Source: Sphingopyxis sp. LC363
GTDB lineage: Bacteria; Pseudomonadota; Alphaproteobacteria; Sphingomonadales; Sphingomonadaceae
DNA length: 64,000 nt
Reading direction: 5' to 3'
Assembly (NCBI RefSeq): GCF_000756385.1
Contig: NZ_JNFC01000015.1
Coordinates: forward strand, 1 to 64,000
The notes under the pieces are model-generated. The model did no database searches. It was not told where the DNA came from and saw only the letters and a list, made by a program, of their open reading frames with translations. Positions 8,072-16,811 of this stretch are shown here, piece by piece. The translations under genes were made by a program, and so were the position numbers. Numbering within the stretch: position 1 is the stretch's first letter; the number at the start of each line of letters is the position of its first letter.

Positions 8072-8275
8072 TTATCGCGCGCGGCGGCGCGGGCGGATGC
8101 CGCAACGCGCGGCGGCGCGGGTGAAGACGCTGTCTTCGCCGGGCGCGCTCGGCAGGGCGATCCACGCGCCAAGGCGGCGGAACGGGGCCGCGAGCCGGTG
8201 GAGGCCGCGGGTGATATCGGCGCTGAAATGATCATGACCGTCATTCCAAACGCGCATGAAATGCTCGTCTTTCAT
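8072..8275 (-). CDS. Small protein of unknown function, divergent from a LysR gene
   Basis: I do not recognise this 67-residue protein. It starts MKDEHFMRVWNDGHDHFSAD, with His/Asp/Trp-rich residues, then an amphipathic stretch (GLHRLAAPFRRLG), and ends in a very basic tail (RPRRRAR). It has no signal peptide or membrane segment. An excellent ribosome-binding site (AAAGGAGA, 8 bases before ATG) supports it as a real gene. It is read away from the LysR gene 102 bases off, with a dyad between them, so it may be that regulator's target. The single Cys and the tail give no clear function. Confidence 0.6.
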   Translation of the reverse strand: MKDEHFMRVWNDGHDHFSADITRGLHRLAAPFRRLGAWIALPSAPGEDSVFTRAAARCGIRPRRRAR

Positions 8276-8353
8276 CGCTCATCTCCTTTCGCTTGAGTGC
8301 AGCCTAGATGCGCCTTTCCGCACCGCGCCGCCAACAAAAGGCGTGGACCATGG

Positions 8354-8370
8354 TATAAGTCTGGCTTATA
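8354..8370. promoter_or_regulatory. LysR-type operator candidate
   Basis: TATAAGTCTGGCTTATA is a perfect 6-bp inverted repeat around 5 bases, matching the T-N11-A form of LysR-family sites. It is 8 bases upstream of the LysR start and between the two divergent genes. Confidence 0.6.
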
Positions 8371-8377
8371 TGATCGC

Positions 8378-9301
8378 ATGTCCCGCCTTCCGCCCCTCGC
8401 CGCCATACGAACCTTCGAGGCCGCCGGACGTCTGCAGAATTTCTCGCGCGCCGCCGAAGAGCTGGGGCTGACGCAGGCGGCAGTGAGCTATCAGGTCCGC
8501 CAATTGGAAGACCGGCTCGGCCGTGCGCTCTTCGTGCGCGAAAAGGGACGCGTGCGCCTCTCCGAGACGGGGCAGCGCCTGCTCCCCGCGATTTCGGGCG
8601 CCTTCGCCGCGATGGGCGACGCCTTTGCCGCCTTGGGCAGCGACGAGGCCGAAGTGCTCACAATCAACGCCGCGACCAGCTTCGGCGGCACCTGGCTCAG
8701 CGCGCGCATCGGCGGTTTCCAGCTCGCCTATCCCGAACTCGCGGTGCGTATGGCGATGAGCAACGAGCTGGTCGACTTCGACGCCTCGAACGTCGATGTC
8801 GCGATCCGCGTCGGCCCGGGAGGGTGGCCGGGGCTGCGCGCCGATTTTCTGATGCGCCAATATCTCGCACCGATGGCCTCGCCCGCCTTTATCGAGGCGC
8901 ATGACATTCGTGAGCCTGCCGACCTGTTGCGCGTCCAGCGGCTCGCCCCCAACGATAGCTGGTGGGCCGAATGGTTCGCCGCCGCGGGAGTCGACACGCC
9001 GCCCGCGCCGTCGCGCCGCGGGATCGAGCTCGACAGCCAGCTGCAGGAAGCGAGCGCGGTGCAGGCGGGTTTCGGCGTCGCGATGATGACCCCGCTCTAT
9101 TGGCTGGCCGAACTCGCGAGCGGGCGCATGGTCCAGCCTTTCGACACGCTCTATGTCTCGGCGCGATCGGGGATGTGGCTCGTTCATCGCGAGAATCGGG
9201 TGGGGGTGCGCAAGATCGAACGCTTCCGCGAATGGCTGCGTGCCGAACTCGACAAGGATCGCCACCTGCTCCCCGAGGCGCTATGGCAGCCGCCGTCATG
9301 A
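8378..9301 (+). CDS. LysR-family transcriptional regulator (GcvA-like)
   Basis: A 307-residue regulator. The winged helix-turn-helix covers residues 1-62 ([34 protein letters not shown]), followed by a periplasmic-binding-like effector domain (from about 90). The N-terminus resembles the GcvA subgroup, but the glycine cleavage genes are not here. ATG 8378 is the family start. Its stop overlaps the trmD start (ATGA), which is unusual: an accessory regulator is translationally coupled to an essential tRNA methyltransferase. Confidence 0.93.
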   Translation: MSRLPPLAAIRTFEAAGRLQNFSRAAEELGLTQAAVSYQVRQLEDRLGRALFVREKGRVRLSETGQRLLPAISGAFAAMGDAFAALGSDEAEVLTINAATSFGGTWLSARIGGFQLAYPELAVRMAMSNELVDFDASNVDVAIRVGPGGWPGLRADFLMRQYLAPMASPAFIEAHDIREPADLLRVQRLAPNDSWWAEWFAAAGVDTPPAPSRRGIELDSQLQEASAVQAGFGVAMMTPLYWLAELASGRMVQPFDTLYVSARSGMWLVHRENRVGVRKIERFREWLRAELDKDRHLLPEALWQPPS

Positions 9302-10035
9302 GTTTCACCGCCGTCCCCCTGACCCTCTATCCCGATATATTCCCCGGCCCGCTCGGGCACAGCATGGCGGGGCGCGCGCTCGAAAGCGGGACGTGGCATT
9401 GCGCGCCGGTGCAGATTCGCGACTTTGCGACCGACAGGCACCGCACCGTCGACGACACGCCCGCGGGCGGCGGCGCCGGCATGGTGCTCAAGGCCGATGT
9501 GCTCGCCGCCGCGATCGACCATGCGATAGAGGCACATCCGGGGCTGCCGGTCCTCGCGATGACCCCGCGCGGAACCCCGATCACACAGGCGCGCGTGCGC
9601 CAGCTTGCGGCGGGGCCCGGCGCGATCATCCTCTGCGGCCGCTTCGAGGGATTCGACGAACGCATCTTCGATGCAAGGCCGATCGAAGAAGTGTCGATGG
9701 GCGACATCATATTGTCGGGCGGCGAGATGGGGGCGCTGCTGCTGCTAGACGCTTGCATTCGGCTGCTTCCCGGCGTAATGGGCGCGGCTTCAAGCGGGGA
9801 CGACGAATCGTTCGAAAACGGTTTGCTCGAATATCCGCACTATACCCGGCCCGTTACTTGGGAAGGGCGCACGATCCCCGAAGTGCTGCGATCGGGGGAT
9901 CATGCGAAGATCGCGGCCTGGCGGAAACGACAGGCGGAAGATCATACACGGTTACGCAGGCCGGACCTTTGGGAGCGCCATGAGGGCGCTCGGGACCGAC
10001 CTGCCTCTGGCGCGCGGCGAAAAGAAAAGGACTAG
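9298..10035 (+). CDS. trmD: tRNA (guanine-37-N1)-methyltransferase TrmD
   Basis: TrmD methylates G37 of tRNAs with SAM and prevents +1 frameshifting. The 245-residue SPOUT protein has [15 protein letters not shown] at the start, [16 protein letters not shown] and the knot segment [13 protein letters not shown], where SAM binds. The start ATG overlaps the LysR stop and is preceded by coding DNA. It is followed 5 bases later by rplS. It is separated from rpsP-rimM, its usual operon partners, by accessory genes. Confidence 0.96.
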   Translation: MSFTAVPLTLYPDIFPGPLGHSMAGRALESGTWHCAPVQIRDFATDRHRTVDDTPAGGGAGMVLKADVLAAAIDHAIEAHPGLPVLAMTPRGTPITQARVRQLAAGPGAIILCGRFEGFDERIFDARPIEEVSMGDIILSGGEMGALLLLDACIRLLPGVMGAASSGDDESFENGLLEYPHYTRPVTWEGRTIPEVLRSGDHAKIAAWRKRQAEDHTRLRRPDLWERHEGARDRPASGARRKEKD

Positions 10036-10040
10036 AGGAC

Positions 10041-10418
10041 ATGAACCTCATCCAGACGATCGAAGCCGAAGAAATTGCCAAGGCCGGCAAGACCATTCCG
10101 ACCTTCCGTCCCGGCGACACGCTGAAAGTCGGCGTGAAGGTGGTCGAAGGTGAACGCACCCGCGTCCAGAATTTCGAAGGCGTGTGCATCGCGCGCTCGA
10201 ACAAGGGCATGGGCTCCAACTTCACCGTGCGCAAAATGTCGTTCGGCGAAGGTGTCGAGCGCGTGTTCCCGCTCTACTCGCCCAACATCGATTCGATTAC
10301 CGTTGTCCGTAAGGGCGCTGTCCGTCGTGCGAAGCTTTACTATCTGCGTGGGCGCACTGGTAAATCGGCACGTATTGCGGAGCGCCGCGATTACCGGTCG
10401 GAAGCCGGCGAAGGCTAA
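10041..10418 (+). CDS. rplS: 50S ribosomal protein L19
   Basis: L19 lies at the 30S-50S interface. The 125-residue protein has the classic [20 protein letters not shown] and [15 protein letters not shown] stretches and normal length. ATG at 10041 follows AGGACATG-type spacing (AAAGGACTAGAGGAC). It closes the trmD operon and is followed by a terminator. Confidence 0.97.
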   Translation: MNLIQTIEAEEIAKAGKTIPTFRPGDTLKVGVKVVEGERTRVQNFEGVCIARSNKGMGSNFTVRKMSFGEGVERVFPLYSPNIDSITVVRKGAVRRAKLYYLRGRTGKSARIAERRDYRSEAGEG

Positions 10419-10455
10419 GGAGAGCTTCTCTCACCCAAAGCCGAAACAGCTTTCA

Positions 10456-10500
10456 AAAACGACCGGTTCCGCCAACAGGCAGAGCCGGTCGTTTTCTTTT
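10456..10500 (+). terminator. Rho-independent terminator after rplS
   Basis: Stem AAAACGACCGGT paired with GCCGGTCGTTTT (one wobble), a loop of about 17 bases, then CTTTT. It lies 38 bases after the rplS stop. Confidence 0.8.
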
Positions 10501-10516
10501 GGGCAAAGCGAATCTG

Positions 10517-11125
10517 ATGCGAGCACCCTCATCCTTCCAGCCGACACGGCGCGCCTTTCTCGGCGCGGTGCTCGCATTCGGCGTGTCGGGCGAAGCGATG
10601 GCGCTCACCCATGCGCAGCGGGTGGTGCGTGCGGCGCGGCGGCAGGTCGGGGTCACGCTGGCCTATGACCCCGCCTACAGCGTGCTGCGCTTTCCCAACG
10701 GCGACGTCGACCGCGCCAAGGGCGTCTGCACCGACGTCGTGATCCGCGCGTTCCGCGATGCGCTCGGCGTCGACCTGCAGGCCCTTGTAAACGCCGACAT
10801 GAAGGCCAATTTTGGGGCCTACCCGAAAAACTGGGGCCTCGGACGCCCCGATCGCAACATCGATCACCGCCGCGTTCCCAATCTCGCCACCTATTGGCGG
10901 CGGCAAGGGGCGGCGCTCCCGGTCACCGACGATCCCGCCGATTGGCGGCCGGGCGATATCTTCACCCAGATGGTCGGCGGGCGGATGCCGCACACCGGCA
11001 TCGTGTCCGACCGCAAGGATACCACCGGCGTGCCGCTCGTCCTCCACAATATCGGCGGCGGCACGCGCGAGGAGGACGCGCTGTTCGACCACCCGCTGAC
11101 CGGCCATTTCCGCTGGAAAGTCTGA
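10517..11125 (+). CDS. DUF1287 family exported protein
   Basis: A 202-residue protein with a twin-arginine-like leader (TRRAFLGAVLAFGVSGEAMA). The mature part matches DUF1287, an NlpC/P60-like fold: RAKGVCTDVVIRAFR holds the likely nucleophilic Cys and MPHTGIVSD the partner His. Related proteins may act on peptidoglycan, but activity is not proven. ATG 10517 is the start that gives the leader; a TTG at 10499 lies inside the preceding terminator. It is 40 bases from asd in the same direction. Confidence 0.82.
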   Translation: MRAPSSFQPTRRAFLGAVLAFGVSGEAMALTHAQRVVRAARRQVGVTLAYDPAYSVLRFPNGDVDRAKGVCTDVVIRAFRDALGVDLQALVNADMKANFGAYPKNWGLGRPDRNIDHRRVPNLATYWRRQGAALPVTDDPADWRPGDIFTQMVGGRMPHTGIVSDRKDTTGVPLVLHNIGGGTREEDALFDHPLTGHFRWKV

Positions 11126-11164
11126 TTAAGGTTTCAACCGAGTTTTGCACCGAGGAGTGAATAA

Positions 11165-12190
11165 ATGGGTTATCGTATCGTAGTCGCCGGAGCCACGGGC
11201 AATGTCGGGCGCGAAGTGCTCGCCATTCTCGCCGAGCGCGAATTTCCCTACGACGAACTGGCGGCGGTCGCATCGTCGCGCAGCCAGGGCGACGAGATCG
11301 AAATCGGCGATACGGGCAAGACCGTCAAATGCCAGAATATCGAGAATTTCGACTGGTCGGGCTGGGACATGGCGATTTTCGCGATCGGCAGCGACGCGAC
11401 CGCGATCCACGCGCCGAAAGCCGCCGCCGCGGGCTGCGTCGTGATCGACAACAGCTCGCTCTATCGCATGGACCCCGACGTGCCGCTGATCGTGCCCGAG
11501 GTGAACCCCGAGGCGATCGACGGCTACACCGCGAAGAACATCATCGCGAACCCCAATTGCTCGACCGCGCAGATGGTCGTCGCGCTGAAGCCGCTCCATG
11601 ACGCCGCGAAGATCAAGCGCGTCGTCGTCTCGACCTACCAGTCGGTGTCGGGCGCGGGCAAGGCGGGCATGGACGAGCTGTGGAACCAGACGCGCCAGAT
11701 CTTCGTGGGCGACGAGAAGGATATCAGCAAATTCACCAAGCAGATCGCCTTCAACGTCATCCCGCACATCGACAAATTCCTCGACGACGGCTCTACCAAG
11801 GAGGAATGGAAGATGGTCGTCGAGACCAAGAAGATCCTCGATCCCAAGGTCAAGGTCACCGCGACCTGCGTCCGCGTCCCCGTCTTCGTCGGCCATTCGG
11901 AAGCGATCAACATCGAGACCGAGGAGGAACTGTCGGCCGAGGACGCGCAGCGCATCCTGCGCGAAGCGCCGGGCGTCGTGCTCCATGACAAGCGCGAGGA
12001 CGGCGGCTACACCACCCCCGTCGAATGCGTCGGCGATTTCGCGACTTTCGTGTCGCGCGTCCGCGAAGATCCGACGGTCGAAAACGGCCTCAACCTCTGG
12101 TGCGTCAGCGACAATCTCCGGAAGGGCGCCGCGCTCAACGCAGTGCAGATCGCCGAACTGCTCGGCCGCCGGCACCTCAAGAAGGGCTGA
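11165..12190 (+). CDS. asd: Aspartate-semialdehyde dehydrogenase
   Basis: Asd reduces aspartyl phosphate to the semialdehyde, the branch point to lysine/DAP, threonine and methionine. The 341-residue protein has the NADP site VAGATGNVGREVL (7-19), catalytic Cys132 in NPNCSTAQ, and DNSSLYRMDPDVPL and FVGHSEAINIE at the expected places. A ribosome-binding site (CGAGGAGTGAATAA) precedes ATG. A composite repeat follows 9 bases after the stop. Confidence 0.97.
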   Translation: MGYRIVVAGATGNVGREVLAILAEREFPYDELAAVASSRSQGDEIEIGDTGKTVKCQNIENFDWSGWDMAIFAIGSDATAIHAPKAAAAGCVVIDNSSLYRMDPDVPLIVPEVNPEAIDGYTAKNIIANPNCSTAQMVVALKPLHDAAKIKRVVVSTYQSVSGAGKAGMDELWNQTRQIFVGDEKDISKFTKQIAFNVIPHIDKFLDDGSTKEEWKMVVETKKILDPKVKVTATCVRVPVFVGHSEAINIETEEELSAEDAQRILREAPGVVLHDKREDGGYTTPVECVGDFATFVSRVREDPTVENGLNLWCVSDNLRKGAALNAVQIAELLGRRHLKKG

Positions 12191-12198
12191 GGCTCACA

Positions 12199-12329
12199 TC
12201 CTCCCTGTCGCGAAGCGATGGGGAGGGGACCATGCGAAGCATGGTGGAGGGGCCGCGACGGCGCGTTAAAGCCCCTCCGTCAGCGGTTGTGCCGCTGCCA
12301 CCTCCCCATGCCCGCGGCACAGGGAGGAT
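12199..12329. repeat. Composite palindromic repeat, copy 2 of 4
   Basis: Same family as 3442-3576. Internal hairpins are clear here: ACCATGC-GAA-GCATGGT and CAGCGG..CCGCTG, between inverted TCCTCCCTGT / ACAGGGAGGA ends. The remaining bases to 12396 contain a second short motif (TCTCGACTTCGCTCGATGCG) and no gene. Confidence 0.9.
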
Positions 12330-12396
12330 CGTCTGGGTGTCGGCGCGCGCGAGAGGCATCTCGACTTCGCTCGATGCGAACGGATAGGAGAGGGCG

Positions 12397-13053
12397 ATGC
12401 CCGTTCCTCAATCCGCCATTCCCGCCGCCCAGCGCCGTCTGCTCGGCCTGCTCCTCGCGTTGCTGCTCGTCGCGCAGATCGACCAGCCCTATCCCGAAGT
12501 CGCGCTGCTTCAGCATATCCCGACGGCGCTGCTGCTCGCCCTCTCCCCGTTGCTGCTCCGCCGCTGGCCGATGTCGACCGCGTCGGTCGCGTGCCTCACC
12601 CTCTTCATGGCGCTCCACACGCTCGGCGGCCGCTACGCCTACAGCAATGTCCCCTATGACGAATGGGCCCGCGCGATGACGGGCACGAGCCTCGCCGACG
12701 CCTTCGGCTGGACGCGCAACCATTACGACCGTCTCGTCCATTTCGCCTTCGGCGCGCTGTCGGTGATCCCCGTCGCCGAAATCGCAAGGCGTTGGGGTGG
12801 GCTCGGATGGCGCGGCGCGGGGCTGGCCGTGCTCGGCTGGGTGCTCGCCATTTCGTGCCTCTACGAAATCTTCGAATGGCTGCTCACCATCGTCGCGGCG
12901 GGCGATACCGCCGACCGCTATAACGGGCAGCAAGGCGACATCTGGGACGCGCAAAAGGATATGGCGCTCGCGCTATCGGGTGCGATACTGGTGCTCGCGA
13001 TCCCGCGCCGCGACAGGAGAGAGTCATGCGCAACTTCACCACCCTCGCGATGA
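12397..13053 (+). CDS. DUF2238 (YjdF-like) inner-membrane protein
   Basis: A 218-residue polytopic protein with about six membrane segments. DUF2238 hallmarks are present in order: FMALHTLGGRYAYSNVPYD, HYDRLVHFAFGALSVIPVAE, YEIFEWLLTIVA and GQQGDIWDAQKDMALALSG. The conserved His, Glu and Asp residues near the membrane face suggest a catalytic or metal site, but no function is established. GAGAGGGCG gives a weak ribosome-binding site before ATG. Its end overlaps the next gene by 28 bases. Confidence 0.88.
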   Translation: MPVPQSAIPAAQRRLLGLLLALLLVAQIDQPYPEVALLQHIPTALLLALSPLLLRRWPMSTASVACLTLFMALHTLGGRYAYSNVPYDEWARAMTGTSLADAFGWTRNHYDRLVHFAFGALSVIPVAEIARRWGGLGWRGAGLAVLGWVLAISCLYEIFEWLLTIVAAGDTADRYNGQQGDIWDAQKDMALALSGAILVLAIPRRDRRESCATSPPSR

Positions 13054-13631
13054 TCGGCCTGCTCGCGGCGTGCAATCCGGCGGCCGAGAAAGCGCCCGTG
13101 GATGCCGATCCGGCGCCGCCACCAGTGCCCGAGGCGAAGAATGACGGTCCCAACACCGCGACCACCGCGGTCAGCCTCGACGGCGAAGGACTGCGTTTCG
13201 TTGACAAGACCAGCGGCAAGGCGAGCCTGCTCGCCTTCGGCGTCCCGCGCGCGCAGGCCGAAACGGCCTTGGCGAACGTCGCGGGCAAGGAGGACGACCG
13301 CAGCACCAATGCGGAATGCGGCGCGGGGGCGATGGAATTCACCCGCTACGACGCGATGACGCTCAATTTCCAGGACGGCAAATTCGCCGGCTGGTTCCTC
13401 GGCAACGAACCCGGTGCCGACAGCTATTCGACGATGAGCGGCATCGCGGTGGGCACGACGCGTGGGAAGGCGGCGGAATCGGTGACGATCGTGGACATCG
13501 AGGACAGCACGCTCGGCGAGGAGTTCAGCATCGGCACGGGCGACAAGGTCATCGGCGGCATGTTCGCCGCGCCGGGGGATGCGGCGAAGATCGACGCGCT
13601 GTTCGCTGGCGCGAACTGCTTCTTCCGGTAA
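13026..13631 (+). CDS. Predicted lipoprotein of unknown function
   Basis: A 201-residue protein with a lipoprotein signal (MIGLLAAC, Cys about residue 16), a Pro/Ala linker, then a globular part (VPRAQAETALANV, NAECGAGAMEFTRYDAM, GWFLGNEPGAD). Three further Cys residues could form disulfides. I do not recognise the family; its layout resembles periplasmic lipoproteins common in sphingomonads. GACAGGAGAGAGTC before ATG is a strong ribosome-binding site despite the overlap with the upstream gene, so the two are likely co-translated. Confidence 0.75.
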   Translation: MRNFTTLAMIGLLAACNPAAEKAPVDADPAPPPVPEAKNDGPNTATTAVSLDGEGLRFVDKTSGKASLLAFGVPRAQAETALANVAGKEDDRSTNAECGAGAMEFTRYDAMTLNFQDGKFAGWFLGNEPGADSYSTMSGIAVGTTRGKAAESVTIVDIEDSTLGEEFSIGTGDKVIGGMFAAPGDAAKIDALFAGANCFFR

Positions 13632-13721
13632 CGACCGGGATCGGACTTAATCTCCCCTCCCACTTGCGGAAGGGGAAGTCAGTACACGACCTCGACGTCC
13701 GTTCTCCACCCCAAGGCGGTC

Positions 13722-14483
13722 TTACGCATTGCGCGCCGTCAGTCCGCCGTCGACCGGGATCACGGCGCCGGTGATATAGCTCGCCGCGGGGAGCACGAGG
13801 CCGAGCGTTATATGCGCGACTTCCTCGGGCTCGCCATAGCGGCGGAGCGCGGTGCGGCGCCGCGCGAAGACCAGCTTATCCTCGTCGGGCACCTTGTCGG
13901 TCATGCCGGTGCGGATCGGGCCGGGGCAGATGCAGTTGACGGTGATGCCGTCCTTGCCGAGATCGACCGCGAGGCCTCGTGTCAGGCCAACCACGCCCGA
14001 TTTGGCGGCGATATAGGGCGTGTCGCCGGGTGTCGCGCCGAGCCCTTCGGTCGAGGCGATGTTGACGATGCGCGCGGCGTCGCTTTTGCGGAGCCAGGGC
14101 AGCGCGGCGCGGACCATGCGCTGGTGCGCGGTGAGCATCACCGCGAGCGCGCGATGCCAGATCGCGTCATATTCGTCACCGGCGTCGAGCGCAGCGAAGC
14201 TCGAGACGCCGGCGTTGTTGATGAGGATGTCGATGCCGCCGAATTGCGCGGCGATCTCTGCGACGACGCGCTTGATCGCCTCGCCGTCGGCGACGTCGAG
14301 CGCGACGGCCTGGGCGTTCGGCCCGCCCTCGGCCGCGACGGCTTCGCAGGCGGCGAGGTCGAGGTCGGTGACCGCAACCTTCGCGCCTTCGCTGGCGAGC
14401 AGCAATGCGGTCGCGCGGCCCATGCCGCTCGCGGCGCCGGTGACGATCGCGACGCGGCCGGCGATCGAGCGCGACAGCGTCAA
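13722..14483 (-). CDS. Short-chain dehydrogenase/reductase
   Basis: A classical SDR of 253 residues: cofactor motif TGAASGMG (15-22), NNAG (89-92), catalytic Ser144 and YIAAK with Tyr157 and Lys161, and the terminal GAVIPVDGGL. Asp40 after the second strand (VTDLDL) points to NAD(H) rather than NADP(H). The substrate is not deducible. Its start overlaps the AMP nucleosidase stop by 4 bases, so it is probably co-transcribed with that gene. Confidence 0.92.
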   Translation of the reverse strand: MTLSRSIAGRVAIVTGAASGMGRATALLLASEGAKVAVTDLDLAACEAVAAEGGPNAQAVALDVADGEAIKRVVAEIAAQFGGIDILINNAGVSSFAALDAGDEYDAIWHRALAVMLTAHQRMVRAALPWLRKSDAARIVNIASTEGLGATPGDTPYIAAKSGVVGLTRGLAVDLGKDGITVNCICPGPIRTGMTDKVPDEDKLVFARRRTALRRYGEPEEVAHITLGLVLPAASYITGAVIPVDGGLTARNA

Positions 14484-15961
14484 CGGAACGGCGGCTCGTT
14501 GAACGCGCGCAATTTCCGGCTGTGGAGCTTGGCGCCTTCATCGCGGAGCAGTTCGCAGGTGCGGATGCCGATCTGGAGGTGCGCGGCGATCGCCTCTTCG
14601 TAGAAGCGGTTCGCTTGTCCGGGCAGCTTGAGCTCGCCGTGGAGCGGCTTGTCGGAAACGCAGAGCAGGGTGCCGTAGGGGACGCGGAAGCGATAGCCCT
14701 GCGCGGCGATCGTCGCCGATTCCATGTCGATGCCGATCGCGCGCGACTGCGAGAAGCGCAGCGCGCTGTCGGTGTAACGCAGTTCCCAGTTGCGGTCGTC
14801 GGTGGTGACGACGGTGCCGGTGCGCATGCGCTTCTTGAGGTCGGCGCCGCTGGTGCCCGACACCGCCTCGGCGGCGCTGGCGAGCGCGACCTGGACTTCG
14901 GCGATCGGCGGGATCGGGATTGCGACCGGCAGCACCGCGTCGAGGATATGATCGTCACGAAGATAGGCGTGCGCGAGCACATAGTCGCCGATGCGCTGGC
15001 TGGGGCGCAGCCCGCCGCAGTGGCCGATCATCAGCCACGCCTCGGGACGCAGCACCGCGAGATGGTCGCAGATCGTCTTGGCGTTCGACGGGCCGACGCC
15101 GATGTTGACGAGGGTGATGCCGCCGCCATCGGGCGCGATCAGGTGATAGGCGGGCATCTGGTGCCGCCGCCACGCGCTGTCGGCGACCAGTGCGCTGGCG
15201 TTGACGCCGGGCTGGTCGACATAAAGCCCCGCGGCGCCCGCGAGCGCGGTATATTTGCCCTGGCCGACCTGCGCGCCCGCCCAAGCGACGAACTCGTCGA
15301 CATAGCGGTGATAGTTGGTGAACAGGATATAACGCTGAAAATGCTCGGGCGCGGTGCCGGTGTAATGGCGAAGGCGCGCAAGGCTGAAGTCGGTGCGCAG
15401 CGCGTCGAACAGCGCGAGCGGCTGGTCGGCGGCGGGGTCCTGTCCGAACAGGCCGTCGGCGAGTTCGTCGCCGATATCGGCGAGCTCGGTCGTCGGAAAA
15501 TGGCGCGCGAGTTCGAGCGGAGTGACGCCGCCCATGTCCGACCCGTCGCTCGCGTCGAGCACATAAGGGAAGGGAATTTGCTGCCCGGTGCGCGTCACTT
15601 CGAGCGTGATGTCGTAGTGGCGCGCGAGCAGCATCAGCTGTTCGCGAAGATAGTCGGCGAAAAGGTCGGGGCGCGTCACAGTGGTGACGAACTCGCCCGC
15701 GCGCTCGAAGCGGCCGAAGGCGAGATTATGGCCCTTCTGGCCCTCGCGCTGCTCGCCGGTGGTCGTGAGGCGGATCGCCGGATAGTCGAACAGTCCTTTG
15801 GCGGCGGCATCGACCGGCGGCGGCGTGCGGTCGCGCACATAGGCCGCGATCGCCGATTTGAGATTGGAGACCGAGATGCGGAAACGATCCTGCAGTTCGG
15901 CAATGATGCCGTCGACGAGCGCGGTGGGATCGGTGCTGTCTTGCGATGAGTTCGATGTCAT
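14480..15961 (-). CDS. amn: AMP nucleosidase
   Basis: Amn hydrolyses AMP to adenine and ribose 5-phosphate, helping set adenylate levels. The 493-residue protein has the N-terminal AMP nucleosidase domain (FDYPAIRLTTTG, YTGTAPEHFQRYILFTNYHR) and the C-terminal phosphorylase-like domain (MIGHCGGLR, YVLAHAYLRDDHILD, GIDMESATIAAQGYRFRVPY, LCVSDKPLHGELKLPG). Length matches the family. It heads a two-gene unit with the SDR. Confidence 0.94.
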   Translation of the reverse strand: MTSNSSQDSTDPTALVDGIIAELQDRFRISVSNLKSAIAAYVRDRTPPPVDAAAKGLFDYPAIRLTTTGEQREGQKGHNLAFGRFERAGEFVTTVTRPDLFADYLREQLMLLARHYDITLEVTRTGQQIPFPYVLDASDGSDMGGVTPLELARHFPTTELADIGDELADGLFGQDPAADQPLALFDALRTDFSLARLRHYTGTAPEHFQRYILFTNYHRYVDEFVAWAGAQVGQGKYTALAGAAGLYVDQPGVNASALVADSAWRRHQMPAYHLIAPDGGGITLVNIGVGPSNAKTICDHLAVLRPEAWLMIGHCGGLRPSQRIGDYVLAHAYLRDDHILDAVLPVAIPIPPIAEVQVALASAAEAVSGTSGADLKKRMRTGTVVTTDDRNWELRYTDSALRFSQSRAIGIDMESATIAAQGYRFRVPYGTLLCVSDKPLHGELKLPGQANRFYEEAIAAHLQIGIRTCELLRDEGAKLHSRKLRAFNEPPFR

Positions 15962-16013
15962 CGCGTCGCTGTTGCATGAAAATGTGACAAAAGGGAAGGG
16001 GTGGGCAAACTAT

Positions 16014-16134
16014 TCTCCCTGTGGCGAAGCGGCAGGGAAGAGCCCATGCGAAGCATGGTGGAGGGGCGATAGGAACCAGCCCCTCCGTCAGCCCTGCGGG
16101 CCGCCACCTCCCCATGGCTTCGCCACAGGGAGGA
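16014..16134. repeat. Composite palindromic repeat, copy 3 of 4
   Basis: Same family as 12199-12329, with CTCCCTGTGGCGAAGC at one end and its partner at the other, and an internal CCATGCGAAGCATGG hairpin. It ends 8 bases beyond the stop codon of the minus-strand peroxiredoxin gene. Confidence 0.88.
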
Positions 16135-16142
16135 TTTGAACT

Positions 16143-16625
16143 TTACAGCTGTTCGAGCATATGGTCGGCGCTCGACACCTTGAATTCGCCGGGCGCTTCA
16201 ACGTTGAGCTGCTCGACGACGCCGTCGTTGACGATCATCGAGAAACGCTGGCCGCGCTTGCCCATGCCGAAGGCGGTGCCGTCCATGGTGAGACCCACGG
16301 CTTCGGCGAAGGCGCCGTTGCCGTCGGCGAGCATGGTGACGCTGTCGCCGGCATTGGCATTCTTGCTCCACGCGCCCATCACGAAGGCGTCGTTGACCGC
16401 GGTGCAGGCGATCTCATCGACGCCCTTGGCTTTCAGTTCGCCGGCCTTGTCGACGAAGCCCGGCAGATGCTTGGCCGAGCAGGTCGGGGTGAAGGCGCCG
16501 GGAACCGAGAAGAGCGCAACCTTACGGCCCTTGAAATAATCGGCGGTATTGACCTGTTCGGGACCGTTTTCGGTGACCTTTACGAAGGTCGCATCGGGCA
16601 GCTTGTCGCCGGTCTGGATCGTCAT
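16143..16625 (-). CDS. Peroxiredoxin of the Prx5 type
   Basis: Prx5-type peroxiredoxins reduce hydrogen peroxide and alkyl hydroperoxides with thioredoxin or glutathione. The 160-residue protein has the peroxidatic site PGAFTPTCSAKHLPG with Cys49; the only other Cys is Cys74 (IACTAVND). The sequence matches the subfamily also found fused to glutaredoxin in other bacteria, here unfused. ATG 16625 is preferred because AAAAGGA lies 8 bases upstream; ATG 16634 has no spacing. A trxA gene is in this window but not adjacent. Confidence 0.93.
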   Translation of the reverse strand: MTIQTGDKLPDATFVKVTENGPEQVNTADYFKGRKVALFSVPGAFTPTCSAKHLPGFVDKAGELKAKGVDEIACTAVNDAFVMGAWSKNANAGDSVTMLADGNGAFAEAVGLTMDGTAFGMGKRGQRFSMIVNDGVVEQLNVEAPGEFKVSSADHMLEQL

Positions 16626-16811
16626 GGTCGGCATCCTTTTCGCTTGAGGGGTTTCGGTTCGGACGCGACATTGGGTGCGACGGCGCGCGAGTCAAGGACG
16701 GGAAGGGGCGCGGCGGTCGATTTGGAGGGGAGCGGTTGGCGGGCGAAACCCTTCGCCTGTCGTCCAGCAAAGAGGCTGGACCCTTTCGGCCTGTCGCGGC
16801 ATTGTACGGAT

